The translations under genes and the position numbers were made by a program. This document shows, in pieces, positions 17,865 through 26,194 of a stretch of DNA of 49,257 bases (position 1 is the stretch's first letter; each line of letters opens with the position of its first letter). Origin of the DNA: JAHBVL01 sp964461025 (GTDB taxonomy: Bacteria; Chloroflexota; Chloroflexia; Thermomicrobiales; UBA6265); assembly GCA_964461025.1 (NCBI GenBank), contig CAYWSE010000026.1, positions 1-49,257 on the forward strand, written 5' to 3'. The notes beneath the pieces were generated by a model, which was not told where the DNA came from, ran no database searches, and was given only the letters and a program-made list of their open reading frames with translations.

Positions 17865-18158
17865 GAGCGCTTGGAAGCCTTTCCTGCGTCAACCGTCGGC
17901 GCGCGCGACTGCTCGCGTTCCGCCGGGAAAACCGTCCCCGATGATACCACCGGCACATCGTCCACCTATCCCGCAGAGGCGGCCTATGTACGTCGATTCG
18001 GCATCTGTCCGCTGTCAGAACGGCACGAAATACTGAATTCTGAGGATAGCCAGGCAAAGTCCTGGAACGTAGGATGATTGTGGTTCGAGGAGGAGATGAA
18101 CCAACGCTAATGGAACGTGCGGAAACGCGCGATGTGGTTCAGGAGTGGACGGGTCAAA

Positions 18159-19535
18159 ATGGACGTGCTCGTTGAACGCCCGGCCCGGCGAAAATCACCG
18201 TTCGATGCGCTTGCCAGCCAACTTGATGGGCGCGTCGTGGCGGAGGGTCACGAACAATACGATGAGGCGCGCGCCATTTGGAATGCACTGCGCGACCGGC
18301 GGCCGGCGGCGATCGTGCGACCCAAATCGGTGCACGACGTCGTCCGCACTGCCCAGTTCGCGAGGCGCGAGGGATTTCTCCTCTCCGCGCGGAGCGGCGG
18401 GCACGGAATCTCCGGCGCCGCAGTGAGAGATGGCGGCATCACTGTCGATTTCTCGCGCTGGAAAGGCATCGACATCGACCCCGAAGCGCGCATTGCCCGC
18501 GTCCAACCGGGCGTCACCTGGGGTGAGCTCGATGCCGCGACCCAGGAGTTCAGTCTCGCCGTCCCCGGCGGCAAGGTCGCGACCGTTGGCCTGGGCGGTT
18601 CGGTGCTGAACGGCGGGATTGGCTGGCTGTTGCGAAAACACGGCCTGGCGATCGACCATCTTCGATCCGCCGAAATCGTCAGCGGCGCCGGATGTTTGCT
18701 CAAAGCAAGCGATTCCGCCAATGCCGATCTCTTCTGGGGCATTCGCGGCGCCGGGACCTTTCTCGGCATTGTGACCTCGTTCGAATTCGACCTGGTGGAG
18801 GTCGGACCGGTCATCGCGGGAATGGTGCTGCACCCATTCGACCGGGCCGGCGAGGTGCTCAGCTTTTTTCGCGAGTTCACGCATTCGGCGCCAAGCGAAC
18901 TGACCAGCGTTGCCGGACTGATGCATGGACCGGACGGGCGAAAAATGGTCGGCATCGCAGTCACCTGGTCGGGCGATCTGGACGAGGGGGAGCGCGTGCT
19001 GGCGCCCGTCCGGACGTTCGGTCCGCCGGCGATGGATATGACCGGCGTCATGCCCTATGGCTTGCTGCAGAAAGAGCTGGCGAAAATGGCGACCCCCGGA
19101 CTCTGCCGGTCGGTGAAGTCGGCTTTTCTGGATCTGCCGAATGACGACTTTTTCGCCCGTGCGATCGAAGCCTACCGGACTGCTCCGACGTCTGAGTGCA
19201 TGATGCTGATCGAACATCTGGGCGGAGCGGCGAACCAGGTCGATTCCAGAGCGATGGCCTTTCCGCACCGAAACACAACGTATAACCTGGTGATCGACGC
19301 TGGCTGGAAGGAAATGACGGAAGGACGCGGCGCATATTACTGGTTGGCCAGCGCGTGGAACCGGTTGCGGCCGCTCGTCAGCGACGCAGCGTATGTTGGA
19401 TATCTTGACGCCGATGATATTGGACGTGGAGTTGAAGCGTTTGGCGAAGAGAACTTCGCTCGCTTGCGTGAGTTGAAGCGCGAGCATGACCCCGGGCATT
19501 TGTTGGCAAGTCTGCCCGGCCTGCGTTTGGCATAA
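18159..19535 (+). CDS. FAD-binding oxidoreductase (berberine bridge enzyme-like)
   Basis: A 458-aa FAD-binding PCMH/BBE-type oxidase. RSGGHGISG (about residues 79-87) carries the His82 that would hold FAD covalently. The segment AVPGGKVATVGLGGSVLNGGIGWLLRKHGLAIDHL is the FAD fold, but the second covalent cysteine (C..GG.G) is replaced, as is common in singly linked members. The C-terminal part (YYWLASAWNRLRPLVS, then FARLRELKREHDPGHLL) is the BBE domain, ending normally in 'DP.n.f'. The ATG at 18159 is preferred, with AGGAG upstream; GTG 18117 and ATG 18132 are alternatives. Substrates of this family are varied sugars and phenolics. It is followed by the multicopper oxidase after 46 bases and may be co-transcribed. 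Confidence 0.87.
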   Translation: MDVLVERPARRKSPFDALASQLDGRVVAEGHEQYDEARAIWNALRDRRPAAIVRPKSVHDVVRTAQFARREGFLLSARSGGHGISGAAVRDGGITVDFSRWKGIDIDPEARIARVQPGVTWGELDAATQEFSLAVPGGKVATVGLGGSVLNGGIGWLLRKHGLAIDHLRSAEIVSGAGCLLKASDSANADLFWGIRGAGTFLGIVTSFEFDLVEVGPVIAGMVLHPFDRAGEVLSFFREFTHSAPSELTSVAGLMHGPDGRKMVGIAVTWSGDLDEGERVLAPVRTFGPPAMDMTGVMPYGLLQKELAKMATPGLCRSVKSAFLDLPNDDFFARAIEAYRTAPTSECMMLIEHLGGAANQVDSRAMAFPHRNTTYNLVIDAGWKEMTEGRGAYYWLASAWNRLRPLVSDAAYVGYLDADDIGRGVEAFGEENFARLRELKREHDPGHLLASLPGLRLA

Positions 19536-19581
19536 TTGATTGGACTTCCAGGTGAAACACGATACATGTGAACGGACTACG

Positions 19582-21015
19582 ATGAACGACCAGTCCTCCG
19601 ATCAGGCGGTGCACATGCACCTGTCACAACGAATGGCATCGCGCCGGTTGCGATCGCTCCTGCTCGGCGGTCTCCTTGTCGCGTCCCTGGCGCTTGCTAT
19701 TTGGGCTGGTCTGGGGGCGAATACCGCAACGGAGGCCCAGCAGATCAAAGAGTTCACGCTGGTTGCCGAGGAGATCGATTGGGAGTTGCAGCCCGGCATC
19801 ACCGTCAGGGCCTGGGCCTACAACGGTCAGGTGCCCGGACCGGAAATTCGCGTCACAGAGGGTGATCTGGTACGTGTGACGTTTGTGAACAAGCTTCCCG
19901 CCGCGTCGACGATTCACTTTCATGGCGTCAACCTCACGCCGGACATGGATGGCCCGGTCGGACTCAATCAGGCCGCGGTCGAACCAGGCGAGTCATTCGT
20001 CTACGAATTCGTGGCCACGCCGTCGGGCACGCGCTGGTTTCACTCGCATACCGATGTCACAAATCAGGTGATGCTTGGGCTGTATGGCTCGTTCATCGTC
20101 GAGCCGAAGGAATCGCAGGTCGAATTCGACCGCGAATACACGTACATCCTCTCAGAGTGGGATATGGAGCTGACCCCCGATGTGGCCATGGGGATCGCGC
20201 CGCGAGGACCTCGCGATTCACAATTGCGCGGTGGCGAGCTCGGCACAGACTACTTCCTGTTCAACGGTAAGATGCACGACGCCATCAGCCCAATGCTGGT
20301 CCGGGAAGGCGAGCAGATTCTGGTCCGGCTCATCAACGCCGGCACGATGTCACATCCCTTCCACACGCACGGCCATTCATTCCGCGTCGTCGCCACGGAC
20401 GGAAACCACGTCCCGGAAGCAGCGCAGATCACCAAGGACACGATTATGATCGCGCCTGGCGAGCGGTATGACATCATCTTCGAAGCAGACAACCCCGGTG
20501 TCTGGATGGTGCATTGCCACATCGAAAATCATGCAGACAACGGCATGATGACGATCATCCAGTATGAAGGCGTCATGCCGTCCGGCCCTCTCGCGGAGGG
20601 CTGGGATCCGGCAATCGGTGGACTCGCTGATCCTGGCGACAACCCGGCCGCGGCACACATGGGTCATGAGCAAACTTTCTATCCGGCCACGCCGCAGGCG
20701 GAGTCTGTCCCCACCAGTGAAGCGGAGACCTCTGACCAGTTAACGGGGGAGATCACCGTGGCTTTGGCGGACAACCGCTTCGTCCCTGCCATCCTGACGG
20801 TGGAAGCTGGAACGACGGTCACATTCGAAAACAAAGGCGGCAACTGGCATAGCGTCGTCGGAGCTGGCGGCGCGATCAAGTCCGGTCAGATCCCTCCAGG
20901 CGCGACATTTACCTACACGTTCGAGACTCCCGGTGAATACAAGGTAGTGTGCATGCAGCATCTGCGGCAGGGCATGAGCGCCAGAATCACGGTGGTCGAC
21001 GCGGAAGCGAGCTAG
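19582..21015 (+). CDS. Exported two-domain multicopper oxidase fused to a C-terminal cupredoxin
   Basis: The 477-aa protein has a single N-terminal hydrophobic segment (about residues 26-46, LLLGGLLVASLALAIWAGLG), so it is exported or anchored. Copper motifs are complete: HFHG (His112, His114), WFHSH (His154, His156), HPFHTHGHS (His258/261/263) and the type 1 site HCHIENH (His311, Cys312, His313, His317). That is a type-1 copper only in the second domain. After a linker (about 340-385), a second cupredoxin (about 388-475) has its own ligand set: NWHS, VVCMQH, and M465. The fusion would put an extra electron-transfer site beside the laccase core. The ATG at 19582 is chosen; TTG 19540 would add 14 residues. 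Confidence 0.88.
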   Translation: MNDQSSDQAVHMHLSQRMASRRLRSLLLGGLLVASLALAIWAGLGANTATEAQQIKEFTLVAEEIDWELQPGITVRAWAYNGQVPGPEIRVTEGDLVRVTFVNKLPAASTIHFHGVNLTPDMDGPVGLNQAAVEPGESFVYEFVATPSGTRWFHSHTDVTNQVMLGLYGSFIVEPKESQVEFDREYTYILSEWDMELTPDVAMGIAPRGPRDSQLRGGELGTDYFLFNGKMHDAISPMLVREGEQILVRLINAGTMSHPFHTHGHSFRVVATDGNHVPEAAQITKDTIMIAPGERYDIIFEADNPGVWMVHCHIENHADNGMMTIIQYEGVMPSGPLAEGWDPAIGGLADPGDNPAAAHMGHEQTFYPATPQAESVPTSEAETSDQLTGEITVALADNRFVPAILTVEAGTTVTFENKGGNWHSVVGAGGAIKSGQIPPGATFTYTFETPGEYKVVCMQHLRQGMSARITVVDAEAS

Positions 21016-21095
21016 TCTCGGAAGTCTATTCAGAGTTATGAGAGGAGAACTCAAGATTCCCAACGCCAGGTGTTCATTTCAGTGGTGAGCAGGTC

Positions 21096-21131
21096 TATAC
21101 TGACGAGTGGGTCGTGAGACGTGACACGACC
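21096..21131 (+). promoter_or_regulatory. -10 box and leader inverted repeat before the ScyD/ScyE-like gene
   Basis: TATACT at 21096-21101 fits a -10 box (5/6), with only a weak -35 (TTCATT). Just downstream, GGTCGTG (21110-21116) and CACGACC (21125-21131) form a 7-bp inverted repeat around the expected transcription start. This could be an operator or a leader hairpin. Confidence 0.35.
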
Positions 21132-21166
21132 GTAAACATGGCAGCGAGTCATAGACGGAGGTTTTG

Positions 21167-22378
21167 ATGACGACACGAAGAACGCTCTTGAAGGGTGCAG
21201 TCGTTGCGGGAGCTGCGGCGGTTCCCGCAGTAAATGGTCTCGGCAGGGTTCTCGCCCAGGATGCGTCACCGGTTGCCTCTCCTGAGGCTGCTCTGCCGGA
21301 AGGAACAGTCATCGCTTCTGGCCTGAACAGCCCCAGGGGCGTCGCTGTCGGCGCGGACGGGTCGGTTTACGTAACAGAGGCGGGTGTTGGCGGTGACGAG
21401 CTGCTGACAGAACCGCCTGCTCCAGGAACTCCGGAGGCCAGTCCGACCCCGGCTGAGCCGTTCGCGACTCGAGGCGATTCAGGGCAGGTGCTCAAGATTG
21501 GCGCGGACGGAGAAGTGACCGTCGTCGCGACCGGTATCACCTCTTACTTGATCGGCGGTTTCGAAGCCACAGGTCCGGCCGGTATCGCGGTCGGAGATGG
21601 GGTGCTCTATGTGTCCGTCGGCGGTGCTGGACCGGCCACGGCGTTCGTTCCGGCGGCCGAATATGACAACCGTGTTCTCGCCATCGATGAAGCCAGCGGC
21701 GCAATCACCGTGCTGGCCGACATCGGAGCCTATGAGATCGCGAACAATCCTGACCCCAACGCGATCGACTCGAATGTCTACGGACTCGACCTAGGGCCAG
21801 ACGGTCTCCTCTACGTGGCGGACGCTGGCGGCAATGCTGTCTATTCCGTCGATCCCGCAACCGGCGACCTGGCGGTTGTGGCCGTGATTCCGGGTATCGA
21901 GCTGCCGGAAGAAATGCAGCAGCCTGGAGGCAATCCGGCGCGTGGCGGCGCCCAGGAGATCGATCCCGTCCCCACCGGAATAGCCGTGGGCGCAGATGGG
22001 ACCGTCTTTGTTTCGCTCCTCAGCGGAGGCCCGTTCCCGCCCGGTGCGGCAAAGGTCCAGTCGATCTCGGGAGGGACTGTCGCTGATGTCGCCGGCGGCC
22101 TGACCATGGCTACCGATGTCGCCATTGGTCCGGACGGGCATCTGTACGCCGTCCAGATATCGCTGAACTTCCTGGCGGAGGTCCCTGACCCGGGCAATGT
22201 CGTCCGTGTCCTGGGCAACGGCACGCTTGAGCCTGTCACTGGTCCGCTGATGCTGCCAAATGGCATTGCGTTTGACGACGCTGGCAATCTCTATGTTGCG
22301 GCCGGTACGGTGACACCCCCAGGCGCTCCGGCGGCCGGGACAGTGTTGCGATTCGACGGCATCGCCGTTCCTGCCTAG
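21167..22378 (+). CDS. Tat-exported ScyD/ScyE-family beta-propeller protein
   Basis: The start ATG at 21167 has GGAGG six bases upstream; an adjacent TTG three bases earlier is less likely. The signal is twin-arginine: MTTRRTLLKGAVVAGAAAVPAV, ending near 'VLAQDAS'. The mature part (about residues 33-403) repeats strand units of the type 'G.aVgaDGsvYVte', for example LNSPRGVAVGADGSVYVTEAG, VYGLDLGPDGLLYVADAGG, PTGIAVGADGTVFVSLL and MATDVAIGPDGHLYAVQ. This is an NHL/SMP-30-like propeller. The pattern matches the ScyD/ScyE group, first found by scytonemin genes in cyanobacteria but widespread elsewhere. It is alone in its unit and ends at a strong terminator. A scytonemin role should not be assumed. 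Confidence 0.83.
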   Translation: MTTRRTLLKGAVVAGAAAVPAVNGLGRVLAQDASPVASPEAALPEGTVIASGLNSPRGVAVGADGSVYVTEAGVGGDELLTEPPAPGTPEASPTPAEPFATRGDSGQVLKIGADGEVTVVATGITSYLIGGFEATGPAGIAVGDGVLYVSVGGAGPATAFVPAAEYDNRVLAIDEASGAITVLADIGAYEIANNPDPNAIDSNVYGLDLGPDGLLYVADAGGNAVYSVDPATGDLAVVAVIPGIELPEEMQQPGGNPARGGAQEIDPVPTGIAVGADGTVFVSLLSGGPFPPGAAKVQSISGGTVADVAGGLTMATDVAIGPDGHLYAVQISLNFLAEVPDPGNVVRVLGNGTLEPVTGPLMLPNGIAFDDAGNLYVAAGTVTPPGAPAAGTVLRFDGIAVPA

Positions 22379-22415
22379 GATCGTGGCGTCCGAATCGTAC
22401 GGATTTTCAAGAGAG

Positions 22416-22446
22416 AAAGCGGGAGCGCGTATGCGCTCCCGCTTTT
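22416..22446 (+). terminator. Rho-independent terminator after the ScyD/ScyE-like gene
   Basis: AAAGCGGGAGCGC, loop GTAT, GCGCTCCCGCTTTT: a perfect 13-bp stem ending in T residues, 37 bases after the stop codon. This is the clearest intrinsic terminator in the window. Confidence 0.9.
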
Positions 22447-22464
22447 CGCTGGCTAACGGAGCAC

Positions 22465-22625
22465 GTCATTCCGGGCCCCCCAGCGCGGCATAGAAATGGG
22501 CACTGTCATTCCGAGCGAAACGACGCGAAGCGGAGTGCAGTCGAGGAATCTCCCGCAGCAGCGGGAATCTCGCGAACGTACGCTCGAAATCCACGGAGAG
22601 AGTTTTCACTTCGTTTGGAATGACA
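22465..22625. repeat. CATTCC-type dispersed repeats, direct and inverted
   Basis: Between the terminator and the CNNM gene are GTCATTCCGGGCC (near 22466), a fuller copy GTCATTCCGAGCGAAACGAC running to GTCGAGGAATCTC (22506-22553) followed by a small CCCGCAGCAGCGGG hairpin, and an inverted end TTCGTTTGGAATGAC (22611-22625). The direct copy and the inverted end form a long imperfect inverted pair of about 120 bases. There is no coding sequence in it. Confidence 0.6.
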
Positions 22626-22641
22626 TGGTCGCGGACACCGT

Positions 22642-23988
22642 TCAGATCGATGCGATCTCCTCCTCCGGCGCGACCTCTGCTTCCGCACTCACCTCGACGA
22701 TCTCCACCCGGTTGATGCGCAACCCATCGAGCCCCGCCACCCTGAAGAGATGACCGTTCGCCTGCACTTCGTCGCCAACCGCCGGCTTCCGGCCGAGTTG
22801 ACCAAAAACAAAACCGCCCAGTGAGTTGTAGAACTCATCCTCGATATCGGTTCCGAAGCGCTCGTTGACCTCGCCAATCGGCATCAATCCATTCACCCGC
22901 GTCACGCCATTGCCGAGATCTTCCGCATCGACTTCGTCGGCTTCGAACTGATCGCCAACGTCGCCGACGATCCGCTCCAGAACATCAGACAGCGAAACAA
23001 GACCCGCTGTGCCGCCATACTCGTCGACCACGATTGCAATATGCTGGCGGCGTGTTTTCATCGTAGTCAGCAGTTCATCCAGCGGCGTGCGCACCGAGAC
23101 GAACACCGCCGGGCGGACATGCCGGCGCAGATTGAATGTTTCCTGATTGCCTCGCACCTGATGCGTGAACAATTCGCGCGTGTGAAAAACTCCGATCAGA
23201 TCGTCCAGATCATCGCCGTAGACAGGAAATCGGGTGTGACCGCTCGATGCCACCAGTTCTGCGATCTCATCCAGCGATGCGGTGACAGGCAACGCCAGCA
23301 TCTCGGTGCGAGGTACCATCACTTCGTCGGTCTCCACCTCGGCGAACCCGAAGACGCGTTCGATCATCTCCTGTTCGCTGGCGTCGAGATACCCCTCGTT
23401 GCGGCTCGCCGTCACCAGAAGTTTCAGCTCATCTTCGGTGTATACGAGACTGTGCTCTGCCTGACGGGTCAGATTGAGCAGATCGAGCACCTGATCGGTC
23501 AGCCAGTAGAGAAACGAAACATAGGGCCGGACCGGCCATGACAGTGCATGAATCGCTGGGGCGACCGCCAGGATCGTTTTCTCCGACCGCTGAATGGCGA
23601 TCATCTTCGGCACCTGGGATGCCAGCACGATGTGCAGTGTGGTCACCAGAATCAGCGCCAGGAGAATCGCGATCGCATGGGCGCCGAACCATGAATTGCT
23701 GCCCAGCAGATCGCGCAAGCGCGGTTCGATCAGCCGGGCGATCGCCGGTTCGGTTAGCCATCCCAGCGACAGACTGCAAACGGTGATGCCGACCTGACAG
23801 GCTGAAATGAAGAGCGCCGGCGAGGCAAGGACGCGTTCGACAGCCTTTGCCGAGCGACTCCCTTCCTCGGCCAGTTGCTGGATTTGCGTGCGCCGGGCTC
23901 CGAAGAGCGAGAACTCAGCGGCAACAAAGACACCGTTCAAAAGAATCAGCGCGAAGACCGCAAAGAGCTTCAGAGCGTCGTCAATCAT
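22642..23988 (-). CDS. CNNM/CorC (HlyC) family membrane protein
   Basis: The 448-aa protein has the standard order of this family. An N-terminal CNNM (DUF21) membrane domain (about residues 1-190) carries ILLNGVFVAAEFSLFGARRTQI and the second-helix region ISACQVGITVCSLSLGWLTEPAI. Two CBS domains follow (about 205-330; MVPRTEMLALPVTASLDEIAELV and HIAIVVDEYGGTAGLVSLSDVLE). The last part (about 345-435) is the CorC_HlyC transporter-associated domain (TRVNGLMPIGEVNERFG). Members handle divalent cations such as Mg2+, with CBS domains binding adenine nucleotides; the old 'hemolysin' label is misleading. It lies downstream of rpoD on the same strand, with a 278-base gap. Confidence 0.92.
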   Translation of the reverse strand: MIDDALKLFAVFALILLNGVFVAAEFSLFGARRTQIQQLAEEGSRSAKAVERVLASPALFISACQVGITVCSLSLGWLTEPAIARLIEPRLRDLLGSNSWFGAHAIAILLALILVTTLHIVLASQVPKMIAIQRSEKTILAVAPAIHALSWPVRPYVSFLYWLTDQVLDLLNLTRQAEHSLVYTEDELKLLVTASRNEGYLDASEQEMIERVFGFAEVETDEVMVPRTEMLALPVTASLDEIAELVASSGHTRFPVYGDDLDDLIGVFHTRELFTHQVRGNQETFNLRRHVRPAVFVSVRTPLDELLTTMKTRRQHIAIVVDEYGGTAGLVSLSDVLERIVGDVGDQFEADEVDAEDLGNGVTRVNGLMPIGEVNERFGTDIEDEFYNSLGGFVFGQLGRKPAVGDEVQANGHLFRVAGLDGLRINRVEIVEVSAEAEVAPEEEIASI

Positions 23989-24225
23989 GGCGCACCGCCG
24001 CCCACGAATATGTTGGCGCGACGCTCGTGTGGACTGGCCGCGTGCAAATGCGCGTCATTCCAAGCTCGTCGGGGACGAGGGCGACAGCCAACTCGCTTCC
24101 GCAGCAATGTAACCAGCAGCGATGGTTGAAGATAGAGAAGGACGATACTTCTGCAGGTCGCTCGAAACGACAAACTCCGGGCAAGCTTACGCCCCCCGGA
24201 GCTTCAGATGCTGGGAAGGAAGGTT

Positions 24226-24243
24226 GGCGGCCCACTGGCCGCC
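24226..24243 (-). terminator. Hairpin 23 bases after the rpoD stop
   Basis: GGCGGCC and GGCCGCC form a 7-bp GC-rich stem with a 4-base loop, just after the end of rpoD on the reverse strand. The T-rich tail is missing (AACCTTCC follows), so termination is only possible. The rest of the gap to the CNNM gene includes a second loose hairpin around CTCCGGG...CCCGGAG. Confidence 0.35.
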
Positions 24244-24266
24244 GTTGTTCGCTGCCGTCCAGGCCC

Positions 24267-25280
24267 TTATAGCTCCTGGTGGTACGCGAAGAGCCGCTCG
24301 CCATCGAGTCGGCGCAGTTTCTGCAGCGCTTCGTTCTCGATCTGGCGCACCCGCTCGCGGCTGATCTCGAGCTTTTCGCCGACTTCAGCCAGCGTATGCT
24401 GGTGGCTATGACCGAGACCGAACCGAAGCTGCAGGACAAGTCGCTCACGCGGCGTCAACGTGTCGAGCGCCGCCGCGACATCCCGCTTGAGCATCGATTC
24501 GCTTGCCGCTTCGTAAGGCGTCTCCGAGACTTCGTCGGCAATCAAATCGCCGAGGCTGGTTTCGTCTTCGCTGCCGATCGGAGTCTCGAGCGAAATCGTC
24601 CGCTGCGCCGCCTGAATGATTTGCTGGATCTTTTCTGGCGCCACTGCCATCGCTTCAGCCACTTCCTCGGGAGTGGGCTGGCGGCCAAGCTCCTGGGCCA
24701 GCATATTCAGCGTTTTCCGGTAGCGGGAAATCGAATCGCCCATATGCACCGGGAGGCGGATCGTCCGGCTCTGGTCGGCGATCGCCCGCGTGATTGCCTG
24801 GCGAATCCACCACGTCGCATAGGTGCTGAACCGGAAACCTTTGCGCCAGTCGTACTTCTGCACTGCCCGCATCAGACCGATGTTCCCTTCCTGAATCAGG
24901 TCAAGGAGGGTCAGGCCGCGGTTGACGTATCGCTTGGCGATCGAGACCACAAGACGGAGATTGGCGCGCACGAACAGCTGCGTCGCTGCCATGTCGCCAT
25001 CTTCGACTCGCTTGGCCAGCTCGATCTCCTGGGCGTGGGTGAGGAGCGGAGTCTCCGCGATCTCTCGCAGATAGAGCCGCACCGGGTCATTGATGAAATT
25101 GGGATCGAGTCGCTGCAGTACGTCGAGGTCGCGTTCGAGATCAACCTCGGGTTCGATCTCCTCGGCGAGCTGTGTCTGGAGTTCCTCGGGAAGCTCGAGC
25201 TTCTCCTCAGGAGATGCAACAACCTCAGCGACGAGGTCATCCAGTTTTTCCACTCCAAACGTCTGAATCGAATCACTCAT
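24267..25280 (-). CDS. rpoD: RNA polymerase primary sigma factor (RpoD/SigA family)
   Basis: A 337-aa sigma-70 with regions 1.2 to 4 and only a short acidic region in place of 1.1. Region 1.2: DPVRLYLREIAETPLLTHAQE. Region 2: LRLVVSIAKRYVNRGLTLLDLIQEGNIGLMRAVQKYDW and FSTYATWWIRQAITRAIADQ with the -10 recognition helix. Region 3: RYRKTLNMLAQELGRQPTPEEVAEA. Region 4: LTPRERLVLQLRFGLG and LEISRERVRQIENEALQKLRR. The perfect region 2.3-2.4 supports a group 1 (housekeeping) or close group 2 sigma. ATG 25280 (MSDSIQT) is chosen; ATG 25298 would add six residues. It has a long 5' region; no partner dnaG is seen in the window. Confidence 0.92.
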   Translation of the reverse strand: MSDSIQTFGVEKLDDLVAEVVASPEEKLELPEELQTQLAEEIEPEVDLERDLDVLQRLDPNFINDPVRLYLREIAETPLLTHAQEIELAKRVEDGDMAATQLFVRANLRLVVSIAKRYVNRGLTLLDLIQEGNIGLMRAVQKYDWRKGFRFSTYATWWIRQAITRAIADQSRTIRLPVHMGDSISRYRKTLNMLAQELGRQPTPEEVAEAMAVAPEKIQQIIQAAQRTISLETPIGSEDETSLGDLIADEVSETPYEAASESMLKRDVAAALDTLTPRERLVLQLRFGLGHSHQHTLAEVGEKLEISRERVRQIENEALQKLRRLDGERLFAYHQEL

Positions 25281-25626
25281 GTGCGCACGCGTCTCCATAA
25301 CGCCGAATACCGCGTCGTATCCGGTGTGCTATGCCATGTCCGAAAATCGGAACTCGGAGGAAGTACCTGACCACTGTTGTACCGCGGAGCGTTAGACGTC
25401 TGCACCCAGCCATCCTGCCCTTCGCGAGTGGCGGTCCAATGAACTCTACGTACGAACCGGGCCGGCTGGATTACATGTCAATCGGCGACTGGGCGCCGCA
25501 GCTCGGCAATCTCGGTGGCGCAGAGAGCATCGGCGACATTGTGCCGCCTTTCACAAGCTGTGCAGTGTAGCAGAGTTCGGCCAGGAAATGTAGATGTACG
25601 TACAGGTTTGTTTTTGGTAGTGCAGA
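25281..25626. other. rpoD upstream region, no gene seen
   Basis: There are about 350 bases between the rpoD start and the hairpin after the IscA-like gene. It contains a reverse-strand TTGACA (25477-25482), but no good -10 box at the right distance, and several weak AT-rich spots near 25570-25615. No ORF with a ribosome-binding site or protein-like sequence is seen. It presumably holds the rpoD promoter(s). Confidence 0.45.
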
Positions 25627-25659
25627 ATGCCCCAATGATCGAAACGGTCATTGGGGCAT
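25627..25659 (-). terminator. Strong hairpin downstream of the IscA-like gene
   Basis: ATGCCCCAATGA and TCATTGGGGCAT make a perfect 12-bp stem with a 9-base loop, 14 bases past the gene's stop codon on the reverse strand. It lacks a proper T-run, so it may terminate or protect the 3' end rather than act as a textbook terminator. Confidence 0.6.
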
Positions 25660-25673
25660 GGATTGGGGCTGAA

Positions 25674-26060
25674 CTATCGGCCGCAACCGCAACCGTGAGA
25701 GGTCTCTGCGTTCGCTCCAGCGTCGAACGAGTGCCCGCATGAGCAGGAAGCGACCGCATTCGGGTTGCGGACAGTGAATCCGCCTCCCATCAGCGAGTTG
25801 ACATAGTCCACTTCTGCGCCTTGCAGATACATGCCGCTGAAACTGTCGACAAGCAACTTGACGCCGTCGGTCTCGATGACGGTGTCATCTTCCTCGGCTG
25901 AGTCTTCGATCGTCATGCCATACTGCAGCCCTGAGCAGCCGCCTGGCGCAACGAATACGCGCAGCATCTGATCGGGGGTTCCCTGCTCGGCCAGGAATGA
26001 GCGAAGCTGGGAGACCGCCTCAGGAGTCATGCTGATAACAGCATCGGTGGTAACTGACAT
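25674..26060 (-). CDS. Iron-sulfur cluster carrier, HesB/IscA (ErpA-like) family
   Basis: A 128-aa A-type carrier. The start ATG at 26060 (MSVTTDAVISMTPEAV) has TTGGAGG 11 bases upstream; the frame to 26135 adds 25 atypical residues. The three cluster cysteines are present: Cys42 in APGGCSGLQYGM and the CxC pair Cys106/Cys108 in ASCSCGHSF. The C-terminus is extended beyond the usual 'CGCGxSF' by about 16 residues and has two further cysteines (HGCGCGR). That is unusual and might widen metal binding. It would receive Fe-S clusters from the Suf scaffold (sufBCD, 15 kb away) and pass them to apo-proteins. It is transcribed alone from its own promoter. Confidence 0.92.
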   Translation of the reverse strand: MSVTTDAVISMTPEAVSQLRSFLAEQGTPDQMLRVFVAPGGCSGLQYGMTIEDSAEEDDTVIETDGVKLLVDSFSGMYLQGAEVDYVNSLMGGGFTVRNPNAVASCSCGHSFDAGANAETSHGCGCGR

Positions 26061-26133
26061 TGTGAGAGCTTCCTCCAAGAATTCAAGCTGGCATTCTGCG
26101 CGAGGTTCACGTGCCTCGGATTTGCCATACTTC

Positions 26134-26163
26134 ATGATAGACGGGATGACGCATTCCGGGCAA
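26134..26163 (-). promoter_or_regulatory. Candidate promoter of the IscA-like gene
   Basis: Read on the reverse strand, TTGCCC (26158-26163), an 18-base spacer and TATCAT (26134-26139) form a fair sigma-70 promoter. The same TATCAT -10 and TTGCC-type -35 appear before the Fur-family gene of the suf locus. Between the promoter and the start is CGAGG...CCTCG, a short inverted repeat. Confidence 0.5.
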
Positions 26164-26194
26164 TATCAACTGATCGGCGTTTCTCGCAGTTCGT

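Noticed and set aside
18195..19499. A 434-codon frame antisense to the FAD oxidoreductase
   Set aside because: It has no ribosome-binding site or recognisable motif, whereas the plus strand encodes a complete BBE-like enzyme.
22465..22625. Insertion-sequence remnant
   Set aside because: Inverted ends are present but there is no transposase reading frame or target duplication; it matches the dispersed palindrome family instead.
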